From positions 56,313,526-56,377,525 of the forward strand of contig NC_088717.1 in the NCBI RefSeq assembly GCF_963576615.1: DNA of 64,000 bases, written 5' to 3'. Made by a program: the position numbers and the translations under genes. The notes below the pieces were generated by a model that was given only the letters and a program-made list of their open reading frames with translations, was not told the DNA's origin and ran no database searches. This stretch comes from Watersipora subatra. Lineage: Eukaryota > Bryozoa > Gymnolaemata > Cheilostomatida > Watersiporidae. Position 1 is the first letter of the stretch; each line of letters begins with the position of its first letter. Shown here in pieces: positions 55,401-64,000 of the stretch.

Positions 55401-58400
55401 ATATTTATGGGGTGCACTAGCTAATTGACCAGCTCACCTTGATGTTGACAGCGACTGGGCTGGTAGGCAGAGCCTTAATAGTTGTAGGAATGCTCGTGCC
55501 AGTACTTGACTTCTCACCAGAGCTTCCATGCTTTTGTATGAAGCTAACAAACTCCTTATTGCCCATGACACCACCACTTGCAGATTTGATGGTCGCTGTC
55601 TGGCCAGCTTGTTGCACGATAACAACATTCCCTAAAAAAACAAATTAACGACTTACTAGGAAGGTAACACAAAACCAAAAGATTTGGCAGAACTCTCTGA
55701 AAATGACCCTTTAATACATTCAACACAGATTGCAGTGGGGAACAGACAAGGTAGCCTGCCTTTTCTCATGAATATTTTGGTGAGATGTATAGTGTGACCT
55801 CCTATACAATTTTAATCCATTCCTGGGATGGCATTGTATAGCAAAAGTGTCTTATGTAGGGGCACAGAAACCTATTGTAACTGTATAATGCAAACATACC
55901 CTGGTAAAAATTATCGATAGTTCATACAAGTACGGTACATATTAAAAATAAGTAACCAAATAGTACGTTAACTTTACTAACTATAGTTACCTACGGTAAC
56001 TTAAGTGTATTTAGTGATTATGATCTGCAATAAAATGTAACATTACAATGTACAACGTGTATGTGCAGTAGCAGCAGTGCGTACCATAGGGAGTTCTTAC
56101 CTTCGAGACAGACATAACATAAACTTTGAATTCAACTTAAATGAATTTAACATACTAAACACATACTTGAAGCTAAGTTTTAGTAAGTATTTTTAACTAT
56201 CTTACTGAACTTTAATTTTTTCATCGCTAAAATTTTATCTCCTATTGGTTCTGGGTTCGTTATCACTGTAACTTTCAGCCGACCTCGTTAAAACCTTTTT
56301 CAACCTTTTGACCATTTAATGGCCATTGAAAGGAAAAATGAAGTTTTATTACTGTACCTTTGGAGTGATGTGACTTGAGCTGGTACATGTAGTGAGTAGA
56401 ACAGAGGAGGCAAAAACGTATCAATGCTAATTATATTCCTGTACACTTGAACATAAATTTAATACGCAATAAAGAGGATTTGCGTTAGCAGGCTAAGAGA
56501 AGTTGTCTAATCTCTGACCCTATGTTCATAGGAATCGCAACTCCACCTTTGCTACTGGTTTTAAAGGGAAAATATTATCACTGCGTTTGAGGAATGCTTA
56601 ACTGAGAGAAATCGGTCATCGTATCTCTTTCAGGCGTTATGGGATTTTTGAGACTTTGGGAAACAGCATATCGGCATCTTTTTTATTCCGACGTGATACA
56701 AGTAAGCATACCGACTGCCCAATTTGAATTTTATGCAAAATTATTGTTCAATTCGTATGGCGACATAGGATTCGTGTTGCGAGGACAAAAAATCCTCGTG
56801 TTTTAGTTCGTAAGACCAAAAAATTATATAACAGCAACATCCTCACCCGAGAGTGCCCTGTACTCTCACAAAATTGAAGCCAGACTTGCCCAGTTCCCAC
56901 AATTCAGAAAATATAACAATGCTCGTATAAAAAGGAAAATATTCATACAAGATAACGTATCACATGTTATTTGACTAAAATATTTGGTATTTTCGACTAA
57001 AATGCAAACTTTGGCTCACAAATATTTGAATTAACCAGCGCAGCAGTTGATGGGTTTGAAAAGGTAATAAGTAGAGCTACCATAGTTACCGTGTTATGTA
57101 CATGATTAAATCAGTGAGAGAGTTCGCCAACAGCCATTTAATCGCTCTCCATGCGATGAAAGCCAGTAATAAATGCCCTTTGTCATTTTCAATACGATAT
57201 GGCATCGAGAGGTCTGCAGTCTGGTGATTATATACAAATGACTCTGCTTTATAACCCGATTTGAAAATGGCTGAGGAACCCTTTTAGAAAAAAACTGTTC
57301 CATAGATTCTAAGGGCTACAACGGCACAGAGGTCTCTTAGATCAGTGATATCATTGCATTGAATTATGAGTCATGTATAATCATTTAAATAACTTTTTAT
57401 TCTTGTTTCGAATTAAAAACATCACATCAGAATTTATGTAAAGCAAAAACCCTTGAAATTACATCTGGGTTGCCTATAGGGGTTGGTAATTCTAAATAAA
57501 ACTTCGCGATATGGAGATTTAATTCTTTGGTGGTGATTTTGAAAGTAGACAAGTTGAAAATTAACACCATTTGAAGAGATATCACCAATCGTATAAATGA
57601 TATAGTCATGTAATGGCGATTTATCTCACACCTGATGATTTTCAGAGAGTGAGAGATACTGTAACTAAAACTCACTGGCCTCCTATTCTTATAATAAGCT
57701 CATCTCATGGCCTTCCACGCACGGGCATTCATGAAATGTTTCTAGTTATCACAAACACAAAACAGTTTCTTTTCAAATTAAAAAATACAAACATACATTA
57801 ACACAAATTTACAAGACTTTTTACATAATAATATCGCGATATATCATGAATCGTATATAAATAGAGGATTTGCTATATCGTGATTCGATATTGCAACTTG
57901 GCAATGAGAAAGGCATATTCGATTGAAAGGCGTATTGGATGAGTAAGAGCGCTATTAATTAAAAGCTCACAAACGCACCTGACTTGCCGGTACTAGTTGT
58001 GATGGTGTGACTAGAAACAGGACTCGAGCTTGACTTTATAATAGGAGAAGTGAGCTTTTGACCAATGGCTTTCAGGCCTACAGCCTTCTGACCAGCTGAA
58101 GCATTAATAAGTTTGCTACCGGTGTGGATGCTGATGACTTTGTTGTTGTTGATGGCCACCGCACCTGCCCAAGAGCGAACAACACGATATTTAATAGCAT
58201 AAATCGACTGATGATCCACCAATAAATAACTGAGGGCTAAACTGAGGAAATCCTGAGCTCACCGGTTCCTGGTCGGGTGATGACCGTGTGTTTGTTAGGA
58301 GAAGGACTGGCACTGCTCATTCCGACATTGGCTCCACTAGATGAGGTCACAACTACAATTGGAGTGCTGTTTGCGGTTGACGACCTCGGCAGCAGCTTGT

Positions 58401-61400
58401 TATTGCTTGATGTTATTATTTTCATAGCTGTAAAAAATAATTACTCCTTGGATGAAAGACAAGGCATCACATGCGATACATATGTGATACACATGTGATT
58501 CATGCGTATAAGGCAAGTTACGAACATGGAGTTAACAATAACCAACAAATGAAGGTTTAGGATGACTACCTTTAAACATTTTTCAAAAACAGAACAAATC
58601 TGAAGTTCTACATCAAGCATTACCACCCAATGACACTGGCAAGCCATTAGAAGAAAGGTTACTAAGTGCACATGCTTGCTGAAACAAACAACTTGCTGAT
58701 GCAAGTACCTACTGCATCAAATATAAACTAATTCATCTCGAATGGACAAAGGTGCCGATAATGACCTTGAAGACAAATGACCCCTAGTATGCAAGACTAA
58801 TCCATATGATTGATATCCTACCTCCCTCTTGCTTCACATGAACACCCGTTCGGGGAGAAGAAATGGAGTTCGTACTAGCAGGGATGACAACTCCATGTCT
58901 GCTCACTGTGATTGAAGACTTTATTCCGGAAGTCATGCGAGGAGTTGTGGTGAGAGTTGCTTTAGCCCTAGGCTTTTGTATTGTTAAACCCTGTTGGGTA
59001 TGTATAGTAGGCCAACCGCTTGTTGAGACAGAGTCACTACTCGTAGAGGCCGGGTAGACAACGGAAGTACGAGTGTGAGATATAATGGGAGTTATAGACT
59101 TTACGATAGGTACTGTACTGTTGGCTGCCGTTTTCTTTACACACGCTGTCGATGCTGTAGTTACCGTTTGACCAGAACTTGATTGAACTAAAATGACCTA
59201 AAATATCAGAATAATAAAACCCTAGCTCAAAAAATGTCTAGAAAAAAAGTTCACTATAGAATATCAAATTGAAAGTTGTCTCCCCACAACAAGTACTGTA
59301 TAAAAGACTTATGGAGCAAACATGAGTAAATCTTCTTGTTGCAGATGTAACAGATGGAGACACTGGCGAGATGGCTGAGTTGACTATCATTAGTGAGTCA
59401 AATAGCTACAACCTCTAAATATGCTTTGGAAAGTGGAACATTGAACCATTCCCCTTTTTGACTGGCTAAAAGAGATAGAGAGAGCTTTTGTGAAGATAAT
59501 TTAAGCATCTGACTGAAGCAACCTTTATGATTTATTTTATTCATGTTTCAATATGAAAGGAATATAAAAGTGAGAGGATTTTGACAACAAAAATTATATT
59601 TTCATCTCTTACTGAATCTCTTGCAGCGTGAATTGTTAGTCTCTAGTTATCATATTGCATAGCACTTGGCACAATAGGCTAATACAAACGCTATCTATGC
59701 CTATTCTTTTATATTCGCCTTGTAGGAGTGTGCTTTTCTGGAGTTGTCTCACAGCCACCAAATAGATGTTAGTGAATGACATGAGCAAATGACTCCAACA
59801 TGTTTTAATTGTCAATTTTCAAAGTAATATGTTAGTGGAGTTACTGTTGACTAACTAGTCCATTCTTTCCTCCTCAGCACAATGATAAAACACTCCATTA
59901 AGTTTCCAACACAACAAAAGTAATTTCTACTTTGACGCCAAATAAAAGTCAGATTAATGAGCATGTTCTGTGTTGATCACAAACAGCTATAGCAATCTGT
60001 ATATCAAGTCTGCGACTTTATTTGGGATTCTGCCATTATTATCATGTAAGTTATGGGCACACAATTTTAGAAACATCAATTCAAAACTACATGCCAGATA
60101 TTTCTTATGCAAACACCTCACAGGTGTCTTTATAAAATACATCTGCAAAATCGCCTTGCTTTGTTTTAAAAACTGATTTTTATCAAAAACGTAATAAACA
60201 TTGCAAAGCCTACACTCTCATTCATGAGACTGACGTGACAAAAAACATGGCCTTCTACTGACTATTCCTTTATTAATTTAGTTTTTACATACAATTTAGG
60301 TTTGCAAATAATTTTTTTAGTTTTATATAACAAACTTGTTTTATTGCCATATAGAATTACTTGAACTGTCATTTTTTGAGCTCTGAAAAATTGCTACAGG
60401 AATGTTCTTATAGCAATGTATTCCTATAACAACCTTTGCTCTAAAATATATATGAAGGTTTCGGCATATAAAACATTGCATTCATTTCCTTGAAGTTTGA
60501 CAACACAAGCCTCATGTTGACTGATAGGCACTGGATACTACGCTAAAACTATGAACTATCCCATTTCAAGTAGAATATAGAAAAGAGACAGACCTTCTGA
60601 GAAGTGGATGTGACACAGGAAGATGTCTTGTTGCTGAGGGTGAGTTTAAGGGGTGGTGGCTGGCCCCTTCCAACTATTTGCTTAGTTGTGGCTAACGTTG
60701 TATCAGTTGAAGCAAGCCGTCTTCTTTTAGTTCCAGTAATATCCTCGTCATCTTCTGTCCCAACATTCCCTGTTACAAAGTGATTCTGACATCTTAATTT
60801 TTGACAATAATAAAAGTTTGTTTAAACTCAATAAAGTATTGCTGTTACTTCTGGGTATTCGAGGACCAAAAATATTTTATTGAATTGAAACCAGAATAAC
60901 CAGGTGAAAAATGGTAAAAACCTTCTCATGTTTAGCAAAACTATTCCTGCACAGCAACACATTCTAATGATGAATTGCTAAACACCATTTGAAACAATTT
61001 TATTTTGGAGTTATCTTTACTTGCAGTACGGCATGTTAACACAAAGCTACCTTACATTAAATAACCTGGCAAGCAAACTCCAGATCGGATAGCTGTCTTA
61101 ATAAGCAACTATGAGCTTTTTAAACAGTATGACCATAAGCTACCTTTAATGTGAATAGATGTACCACTGGGCAGTATGACTACATTAGTGTTGGGGCTCT
61201 GCGCGCGGCTGTACTTGGTGACTGGTGCAGTGCTTGAGAGGTAGTTAGGAGAGCTCAAGCTGGGACTCAGAGCTGCTGGATTGACTGGAGGAGGGCTGAG
61301 GAGAGTACCAGAAGCTGTGAACTGCTCTCTATTGCCTGTCTGACTAGGTTGAGGAAGCATTGAATTCTTTTCCACCTGATTAGAGGAGATGCTCGGTGAA

Positions 61401-62332
61401 GTTATACTATGAAACTTTGAGATAAAATGAAAAAAATCTTTTAAACAAAACGCTGAACGAGCCTGAATTCACTTGAATGAATGATTCTCCCCCTTATGAA
61501 ACACCAGCCATTTCTTTATTTACGATGAGCATCTTGTACTATAGAGTAAAACAGAGATAAAAATTATACCTGAGCAGTAACTGCTTGATTGCTTGTGGAA
61601 GTGAAGGCTGTATGCAATGCCAACCGCTGTGCAAGAGGGGCCAAACGACGCCCCTCAATGAGCCATTCATTGTCATGATTGGGGCCAACCATACTACAAA
61701 AGACTAGTATAGTGTAGAAAGCAGAATGAGTGCTAATTGATTTGCTTCAGGATTCGTAAAGAGTAACTCTGGCAAAAGAGATAAGCTATTTGCTACCATC
61801 AAAAATAATACCTATAATGACTAGCCAATTAAAACAATTCTGATAAATAAGGATCCGTATGTTTTTATTCATGTAAAAAAGACTAAAACTTACTGATAAG
61901 CGATGGTTGTGAATTTCTCATCATTCACACACCTCCTTAGTTCTGCTCTGTGCCTCTCTGTGGTTACACTGAAAGAATGTTGGTTGAAGCATAACATCTT
62001 AGCAAACCCAAATTATGAAAATGAAAACTTTTAAAAATAAACTATATACTAAATTACAAACGATAGAACACATGAGAGAAGTTCTTGATTAGACTGATTT
62101 AAATATAACAACAGCAAATGTATTAACAGATGCAAGAGCATAGATGGGTGATGACTCACCCTAACAATTGCCGCAGCTGCTGTAACAAAGATCTCTTCTC
62201 AGGAGTAAGATCGCCTTGAGCTCGAAATGTGGCCACAAGAGAAGAATAAGCTGAGATTTCTAAAGACCGGAGGGCTTTTCTCGCACTGTCTTCACTCATG
62301 TCCAGCACCCGTGGCCATGAAGTATCAGACAT
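43354..62332 (-). CDS. EMSY: EMSY-like chromatin regulator with C-terminal bromodomain
   Basis: Seventeen minus-strand coding exons assembled by hand; GT..AG junctions and phases agree throughout, 5,874 nt, about 1,957 residues. ENT domain at about residues 4-85 (WPRVLDMSEDSARKALRSLE, FRAQGDLTPEKRSLL, TTERHRAELRRCVNDEKFTT), followed by EWLIEGRRLAPL and NVVILPSGTSIHIK, all clear EMSY matches. The middle is disordered and rich in Ser, Thr and Val with hydrophobic VILVQSSSG-type repeats; one exon of 796 codons is extremely Ser/Thr-rich. Residues ~1,825-1,935 form a bromodomain resembling BRD8, then a basic tail KKPKVE. In vertebrates EMSY (about 1,300 residues) works with SIN3-HDAC/KDM5A and binds BRCA2; the bromodomain would add acetyl-lysine reading. 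A separate bromodomain gene is unlikely because exon phases join directly, but transcript proof is lacking. Confidence 0.85.
43405..44173 (-). other. EMSY-like intron 16
   Basis: No exon or clear repeat seen apart from a short CACACCTTTTCACGCAAACA repeat near 43,457. Confidence 0.5.
44174..44338 (-). CDS. EMSY-like coding exon 16, second half of bromodomain
   Basis: Acceptor TTTACCAG, donor CAGCAG|GTTTGT. Reads NSYPNLESFRSDMVLIHSNC, then CKYNPPEHNVRRDCELVF. The Asn in KYN is the conserved acetyl-lysine-binding residue of helix B. Confidence 0.8.
44925..45245. repeat. 20-bp minisatellite, about 16 units
   Basis: Diverged units of CACCCTGCTGTCACATGAGA inside intron 15. Confidence 0.8.
45641..46460. 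repeat. 20-bp minisatellite, 41 units
   Basis: AGCAACTATGGAAGCTGTCT repeated without length change over 820 bp, mostly A/G changes at positions 13-14 of the unit. Just past the end, TTCATAGTTGCT and GTTGCTAGAC (46,469-46,500) are inverted pieces of the unit, so the array can fold back. Confidence 0.95.
46777..46939 (-). CDS. EMSY-like coding exon 15, first half of bromodomain
   Basis: Acceptor TATATTTCAAG, donor TTAGAG|GTATGG. Reads LLKRVMIFRGSNRNKGEHGA, then WFLKPVSDDEAPGY, VITQPMDFGTIKRKLE: the ZA loop of a bromodomain with the APGY...PMD signature of the BRD7/8/9 type. Entered in phase 2, exactly as exon 14 leaves. Confidence 0.8.
47729..48067. mobile_element. 339-bp hAT-type MITE in intron 14
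   Basis: Ends TAGTGCTGCACGA and complement, with a perfect 8-bp duplication GTTAAAAC at 47,721-47,728 and 48,068-48,075. Internal copies of CGATATT-type motifs; no coding sequence. Confidence 0.85.
48296..48510. repeat. 27-bp minisatellite, about eight units
   Basis: Unit ATCTGAGCATTGCATGACAGG plus TGCTTT. In-frame ORFs over it are a consequence of the 27-bp period. Confidence 0.8.
48742..48828. repeat. 29-bp tandem repeat, three perfect units
   Basis: GTGAGACACGGTATTCCATG plus GGTGATGGC three times with no difference, lying in a 111-codon ORF that I judge non-coding. Confidence 0.9.
49286..49431 (-). CDS. EMSY-like coding exon 14
   Basis: Acceptor TTCTGCTCAG, donor CCTCGG|GTAAGC, leaving in phase 2. 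Acidic stretch GEESDEDEST, then a strong nuclear-localisation cluster RRGRKRRRRSDQ, and SPSWSKAALG, which becomes the first helix of the bromodomain. Confidence 0.8.
49704..52091 (-). CDS. EMSY-like coding exon 13 (796 codons)
   Basis: Acceptor CTATTTTAG, donor GGCCCG|GTAAGC, phase 0 to 0, 2,388 nt. Open throughout. Extremely rich in Ser, Thr, Glu and Asp with no predicted folded domain; the most structured-looking stretch is DSLSDSSPPLIARRNFERVY followed by RPRSSRSLSAML. Ends EDWLADSGHSFSNGP. Such a long unbroken exon is atypical of the gene. Confidence 0.85.
52255..53231 (-). CDS. EMSY-like coding exon 12
   Basis: Acceptor TTTGGACAG, donor AAGTTG|GTAAGT. Reads GELPFLPTSTSIS, TTLIAQASNMLAQ, KELIRILPVTPSGSSLL, and NFAQVAASLQQEQ, ending DFLAKGKSSKL. 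Low complexity with several short hydrophobic helices. Confidence 0.85.
53357..53536 (-). CDS. EMSY-like coding exon 11
   Basis: Acceptor CCACTTGCAG, donor TCACAAG|GTTATT. Reads DIFSSALAEADINLDPYEFI followed by the acidic DEDEP, a compact, probably conserved peptide motif worth aligning. In phase 1 at both ends. Confidence 0.8.
53651..53753 (-). CDS. EMSY-like coding exon 10 (acceptor uncertain)
   Basis: Reads STGDVFTTASTIAVSTNTVN to LSPTSPPKIG; donor AAATCG|GTTCGC. With the acceptor GGTTACAG at 53,754 the phase matches exon 9 directly. A better-looking acceptor, TTTTACAG at 53,792, would extend the exon to 53,791 (adding TCSGKTTPTWLQ) but then needs an unseen exon of 3n+1 nt before it. Confidence 0.6.
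53792..55437 (-). other. EMSY-like intron 9
   Basis: Includes the 38-bp minisatellite and possibly one small exon (see exon 10). A donor-like AACAACA|GTAAGG at about 54,985 is the only candidate noted. Confidence 0.4.
53990..54360. repeat. 38-bp pyrimidine-rich minisatellite, about ten units
   Basis: Unit ATATTTCCATCTCTACCCCA plus CACTCCCAACCCCACCAC. The plus-strand 200-codon ORF across it is repeat-encoded (ISISTPHSQP). Confidence 0.85.
55438..55631 (-). CDS. EMSY-like coding exon 9
   Basis: Acceptor TTTTTTTAG, donor ATCAAG|GTGAGC. Reads GNVVIVQQAGQTATIKSASG and VMGNKEFVSFIQKHGSSGEK. Confidence 0.8.
55632..57978 (-). other. EMSY-like intron 8
   Basis: 2.3 kb; no exon recognised. Short ATATCGCGATATATC-type motifs near 57,830 suggest a decayed MITE. 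Confidence 0.5.
57979..58164 (-). CDS. EMSY-like coding exon 8
   Basis: Acceptor CTTGGGCAG, donor AAGTCAG|GTGCGT. Reads AVAINNNKVISIHTGSKLIN and SAGQKAVGLKAIGQKLTSP. Confidence 0.8.
58263..58427 (-). CDS. EMSY-like coding exon 7
   Basis: Acceptor TTTTTTACAG, donor GGAACCG|GTGAGC. Reads MKIITSSNNKLLPRSSTANS, TPIVVVTSSSGAN, comparable to the I-V-V-S-S-N-G segment of vertebrate EMSY. Confidence 0.85.
58822..59197 (-). CDS. EMSY-like coding exon 6
   Basis: Acceptor ATATTTTAG, donor GAGGGAG|GTAGGA. Opens VILVQSSSGQTVTTAST and closes TGVHVKQEG, resembling the KxIQIKQE sumoylation-type motif of EMSY. Confidence 0.85.
59198..60593 (-). other. EMSY-like intron 5
   Basis: 1.4 kb without recognisable exon or repeat. 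Confidence 0.5.
60594..60769 (-). CDS. EMSY-like coding exon 5
   Basis: Acceptor TTGTAACAG, donor CAGAAG|GTCTGT. Acidic then basic (GTEDDEDITGTKRRRLAS), matching the EDEKPRKRRR segment of EMSY. Confidence 0.85.
61144..61375 (-). CDS. EMSY-like coding exon 4
   Basis: Acceptor CTCTAATCAG, donor ATTAAAG|GTAGCT. Ends SPNTNVVILPSGTSIHIKG, the most recognisable EMSY block outside ENT. Confidence 0.9.
61570..61693 (-). CDS. EMSY-like coding exon 3
   Basis: Acceptor TTTTGTAG, donor GCTCAG|GTATAA. Reads MVGPNHDNEWLIEGRRLAPL. Confidence 0.9.
61894..61968 (-). CDS. EMSY-like coding exon 2, end of ENT domain
   Basis: Acceptor ATTCTTTCAG, donor CTTATCA|GTAAGT. Reads TTERHRAELRRCVNDEKFTT. Confidence 0.9.
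62160..62332 (-). CDS. EMSY-like coding exon 1, ENT domain
   Basis: ATG at 62,330-62,332 (MSDTSWPRVLDMSEDSARKA); donor TTGTTAGG|GTGAGT. This ATG is chosen because the only upstream in-frame codon is TTG and an acceptor-like TGTGTAG sits 18 nt upstream (62,350), so the first exon is untranslated. Confidence 0.9.
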
Positions 62333-62349
62333 TTTCCTTGTGTACAAGT

Positions 62350-62918
62350 CTACACAAAATGTTGTTTTGATATTCGAAACCTCATTATCTATTCAAAGAG
62401 AACAACAGTCACATTAGTGTTAACAAGTATATTTAAACAAGCATATGTGGATAATTCACTAATCAGTTTTAGTTTAAATAGCAAATTTGATTGCACGCAC
62501 AACGTTTCTGTAATATATTCATAGTTAACACATACTATGCACACATGAAACACTACTTACTGAATTGTTCAAAAGCGCACTACGACAATAAGCGTTCCAA
62601 GTGAGCAACAATGTTAGTAGTAATTTTGGGATTGACTATAAGCTCTCTAGTTCACCAGAAAGTTAGAAACGGGTTAACCAAAAAACTGTTGGTCTTTAAA
62701 CAGATAGTTCGTGTTAAAAAAAGAAGTACAAACAATTTATCAGCGTAAACCATCAAATATGCCACATTTGGACGCCACGAGAGAATAAAACTGCAACAGA
62801 TAATTCGCAATATTACCAAGAACAAAAATCTGACACATTATAGTTTTTAAGCAATGCATTTCTACTGTGCGCCTATGTTCCAATATACATAGTTGACAAG
62901 CAACGCACAGCTAATTAC
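62350..62918 (-). other. EMSY-like 5' intron
   Basis: Between coding exon 1 and the presumed untranslated first exon. An alternative first exon may end at about 62,563 (CAATTCA|GTAAGT). Confidence 0.45.
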
Positions 62919-63000
62919 CATGTTTATGTGGTTTTTGTTGTGTGAAGATGAAATTCGGTGCTAAATTCCTATTTGTCGGCCATGTTGCAATGGCGCCCTC
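62919..63000 (-). promoter_or_regulatory. Presumed promoter and untranslated first exon of the EMSY-like gene
   Basis: The only GC-rich patch near the 5' end. The minus strand carries GGGCGCCATTGCAACATGGC, a YY1-like CAACATGGC motif near a likely start site, a tiny uORF (ATGGCCGACAAATAG), and a donor AAACATG|GTAATT at 62,919. Confidence 0.45.
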
Positions 63001-63418
63001 TAGAAAACAGTGGGAATCAAGCTAAAAGCTGTATAAGATCGAATTTATATACATCGAAGTAACTCAAAAATATATTTCAATTTTTTTTGTAAATAAACGT
63101 TAATATCATTGTTGCTTTTATATGTTTGTACCCTAACGACATTATTCTGTTAAATATCAAAATGACATTCTTAAGTAACAGGGAAATTAGTTTCCGGTTT
63201 CAGTTCAAGAAGCAGGTAAAATGCAACCTTAGTGCCTTCGAAGATCTGCATGTCTCAAGAAATTGAAAAATGAATACAACAAAAATGCTTATGATATAAT
63301 ATATTTTTAATCCAACCTTTTACGTTATCTAACGATATTCTTAGCAATCCGAAATGGTAGACACATGCATTGTTGATTGGTAAAGGAAATTTTGATATTG
63401 CCGTTGATGGTAATTAAC
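63001..63418. other. Intergenic upstream of the EMSY-like gene
   Basis: A+T-rich; nothing recognised. Confidence 0.4.
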
Positions 63419-64000
63419 AGGGTTGGAAAAAACCACGATTTTTATGAAAAAATCAGGGATTTTTGGTTTAAACCGGTTTTTATAATTTTACCAAGGTTTT
63501 TGCAATTTTAAGTCTAATTAACATAACTTACTATAGCTGCATGATTGAGTATTGAACATACATATGTGGAATCATCTGTTAGAGATGGTACTGTGGGAGT
63601 TGTTATTTGAAAAAATTTGAGGAAAAAATTTCAGAATGAGTCTTACATCAACCATGATCGATGAATCACAGAGCAGAAATCTTATCACATAAAGTGAATA
63701 TTTTACATGTATACAGCTCTATGCATAAGTAGGAATTTTAATCCAAGTGATTACTCGTGTGCTAGTGTAGAGCAGAGCATAATGCAGATGCATTGCTAGG
63801 GTTTGGAGCAGTGGCAGTTGACTCAACTTATATCACCTGAATATTAGCATCGCTGTCTAAATTGGTGTTTTCAGCTTGACATTTTGCTACGTGAGCTTTA
63901 AGCCTATCTGCGTGACCTCGCGTTACAACAGCACACCTATTACGTTTTGCCTTAAAACCTTTGCCTTTTGCAGTCCGAGTGACAAACTGCCAAATGGGAT
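63419..64000 (-). mobile_element. hAT transposon, one end and BED finger (cut by window edge)
   Basis: The end CAGGGTTGGAAAAAACCACG with the inner GGTTTAAACCGGTTTTTAT is a familiar hAT terminus. On the minus strand from 64,000 to about 63,833 a frame reads WQFVTRTAKGKGFKAKRNRC, then TRGHADRLKAHVAKC, a BED-type zinc finger with its first Cys pair degraded, ending at a donor-like CAG|GTGATA. Only 400 bp separate the finger from the end, so the transposase core is deleted. Confidence 0.7.

Noticed and set aside
57830..57900. ATATCGCGATATATC palindromes as an origin or operator
   Set aside because: Short A+T-rich motif typical of decayed MITEs in this sequence; nothing else supports a regulatory role.

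Overview
This is a 64 kb piece of an animal nuclear genome. The DNA is A+T-rich, has long spliceosomal introns and almost no long ORFs, and is packed with DNA transposons, tRNA-like repeats and minisatellites. The one clear host gene is a metazoan EMSY homologue. Recurrent GGGGAGATAAC-type motifs and the style of the repeats make me favour a mollusc or other lophotrochozoan; that placement is inference. No bacterial-style operon, CRISPR array or rRNA gene is present.

Left half (1-35,820): two head-to-tail copies of a roughly 15.5 kb unit whose only sizeable coding region is a decayed Helitron Rep/PIF1-helicase ORF on the minus strand. Copy A runs off the left edge (1-20,315) and copy B is 20,316-35,820. 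Position 1 aligns with 24,601. A hairpin followed by CTAG, the usual Helitron 3' end, sits exactly at the junction. Copy A is interrupted by a 10,562-bp insertion (5,949-16,510) with ~600-bp terminal inverted repeats and a perfect 9-bp target duplication; copy B keeps the empty site. The insertion carries a small three-exon gene on the minus strand (7,545-15,276) of unknown function. Its introns are loaded with nested elements: a foldback, a small inverted-repeat element, a Tc1 remnant bearing a complete histone-type mRNA 3' end, a TA-flanked TIR element, and a Tigger/pogo inside another TIR element. Each Helitron unit also carries a well-formed plus-strand terminal exon, a TTAA-flanked MITE, tandem repeats and tRNA-like sequences.

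Middle (35,820-43,150): mostly unique or unclassified DNA, with a broken Ty1/copia fragment split by a 0.75-kb TIR insertion and several minisatellites.

Right half (43,150-63,000): a single minus-strand gene that I reconstructed by hand as 17 coding exons, all splice phases compatible, encoding about 1,957 residues. The N-terminus is an ENT domain with close EMSY similarity, the middle is EMSY-like Ser/Thr/Val-rich sequence, and the C-terminus is a BRD8-like bromodomain plus a short basic tail. Vertebrate EMSY has no bromodomain as far as I know, so this architecture is one of the main points of interest. The far right (63,419-64,000) is one end of a hAT element with a BED zinc finger.
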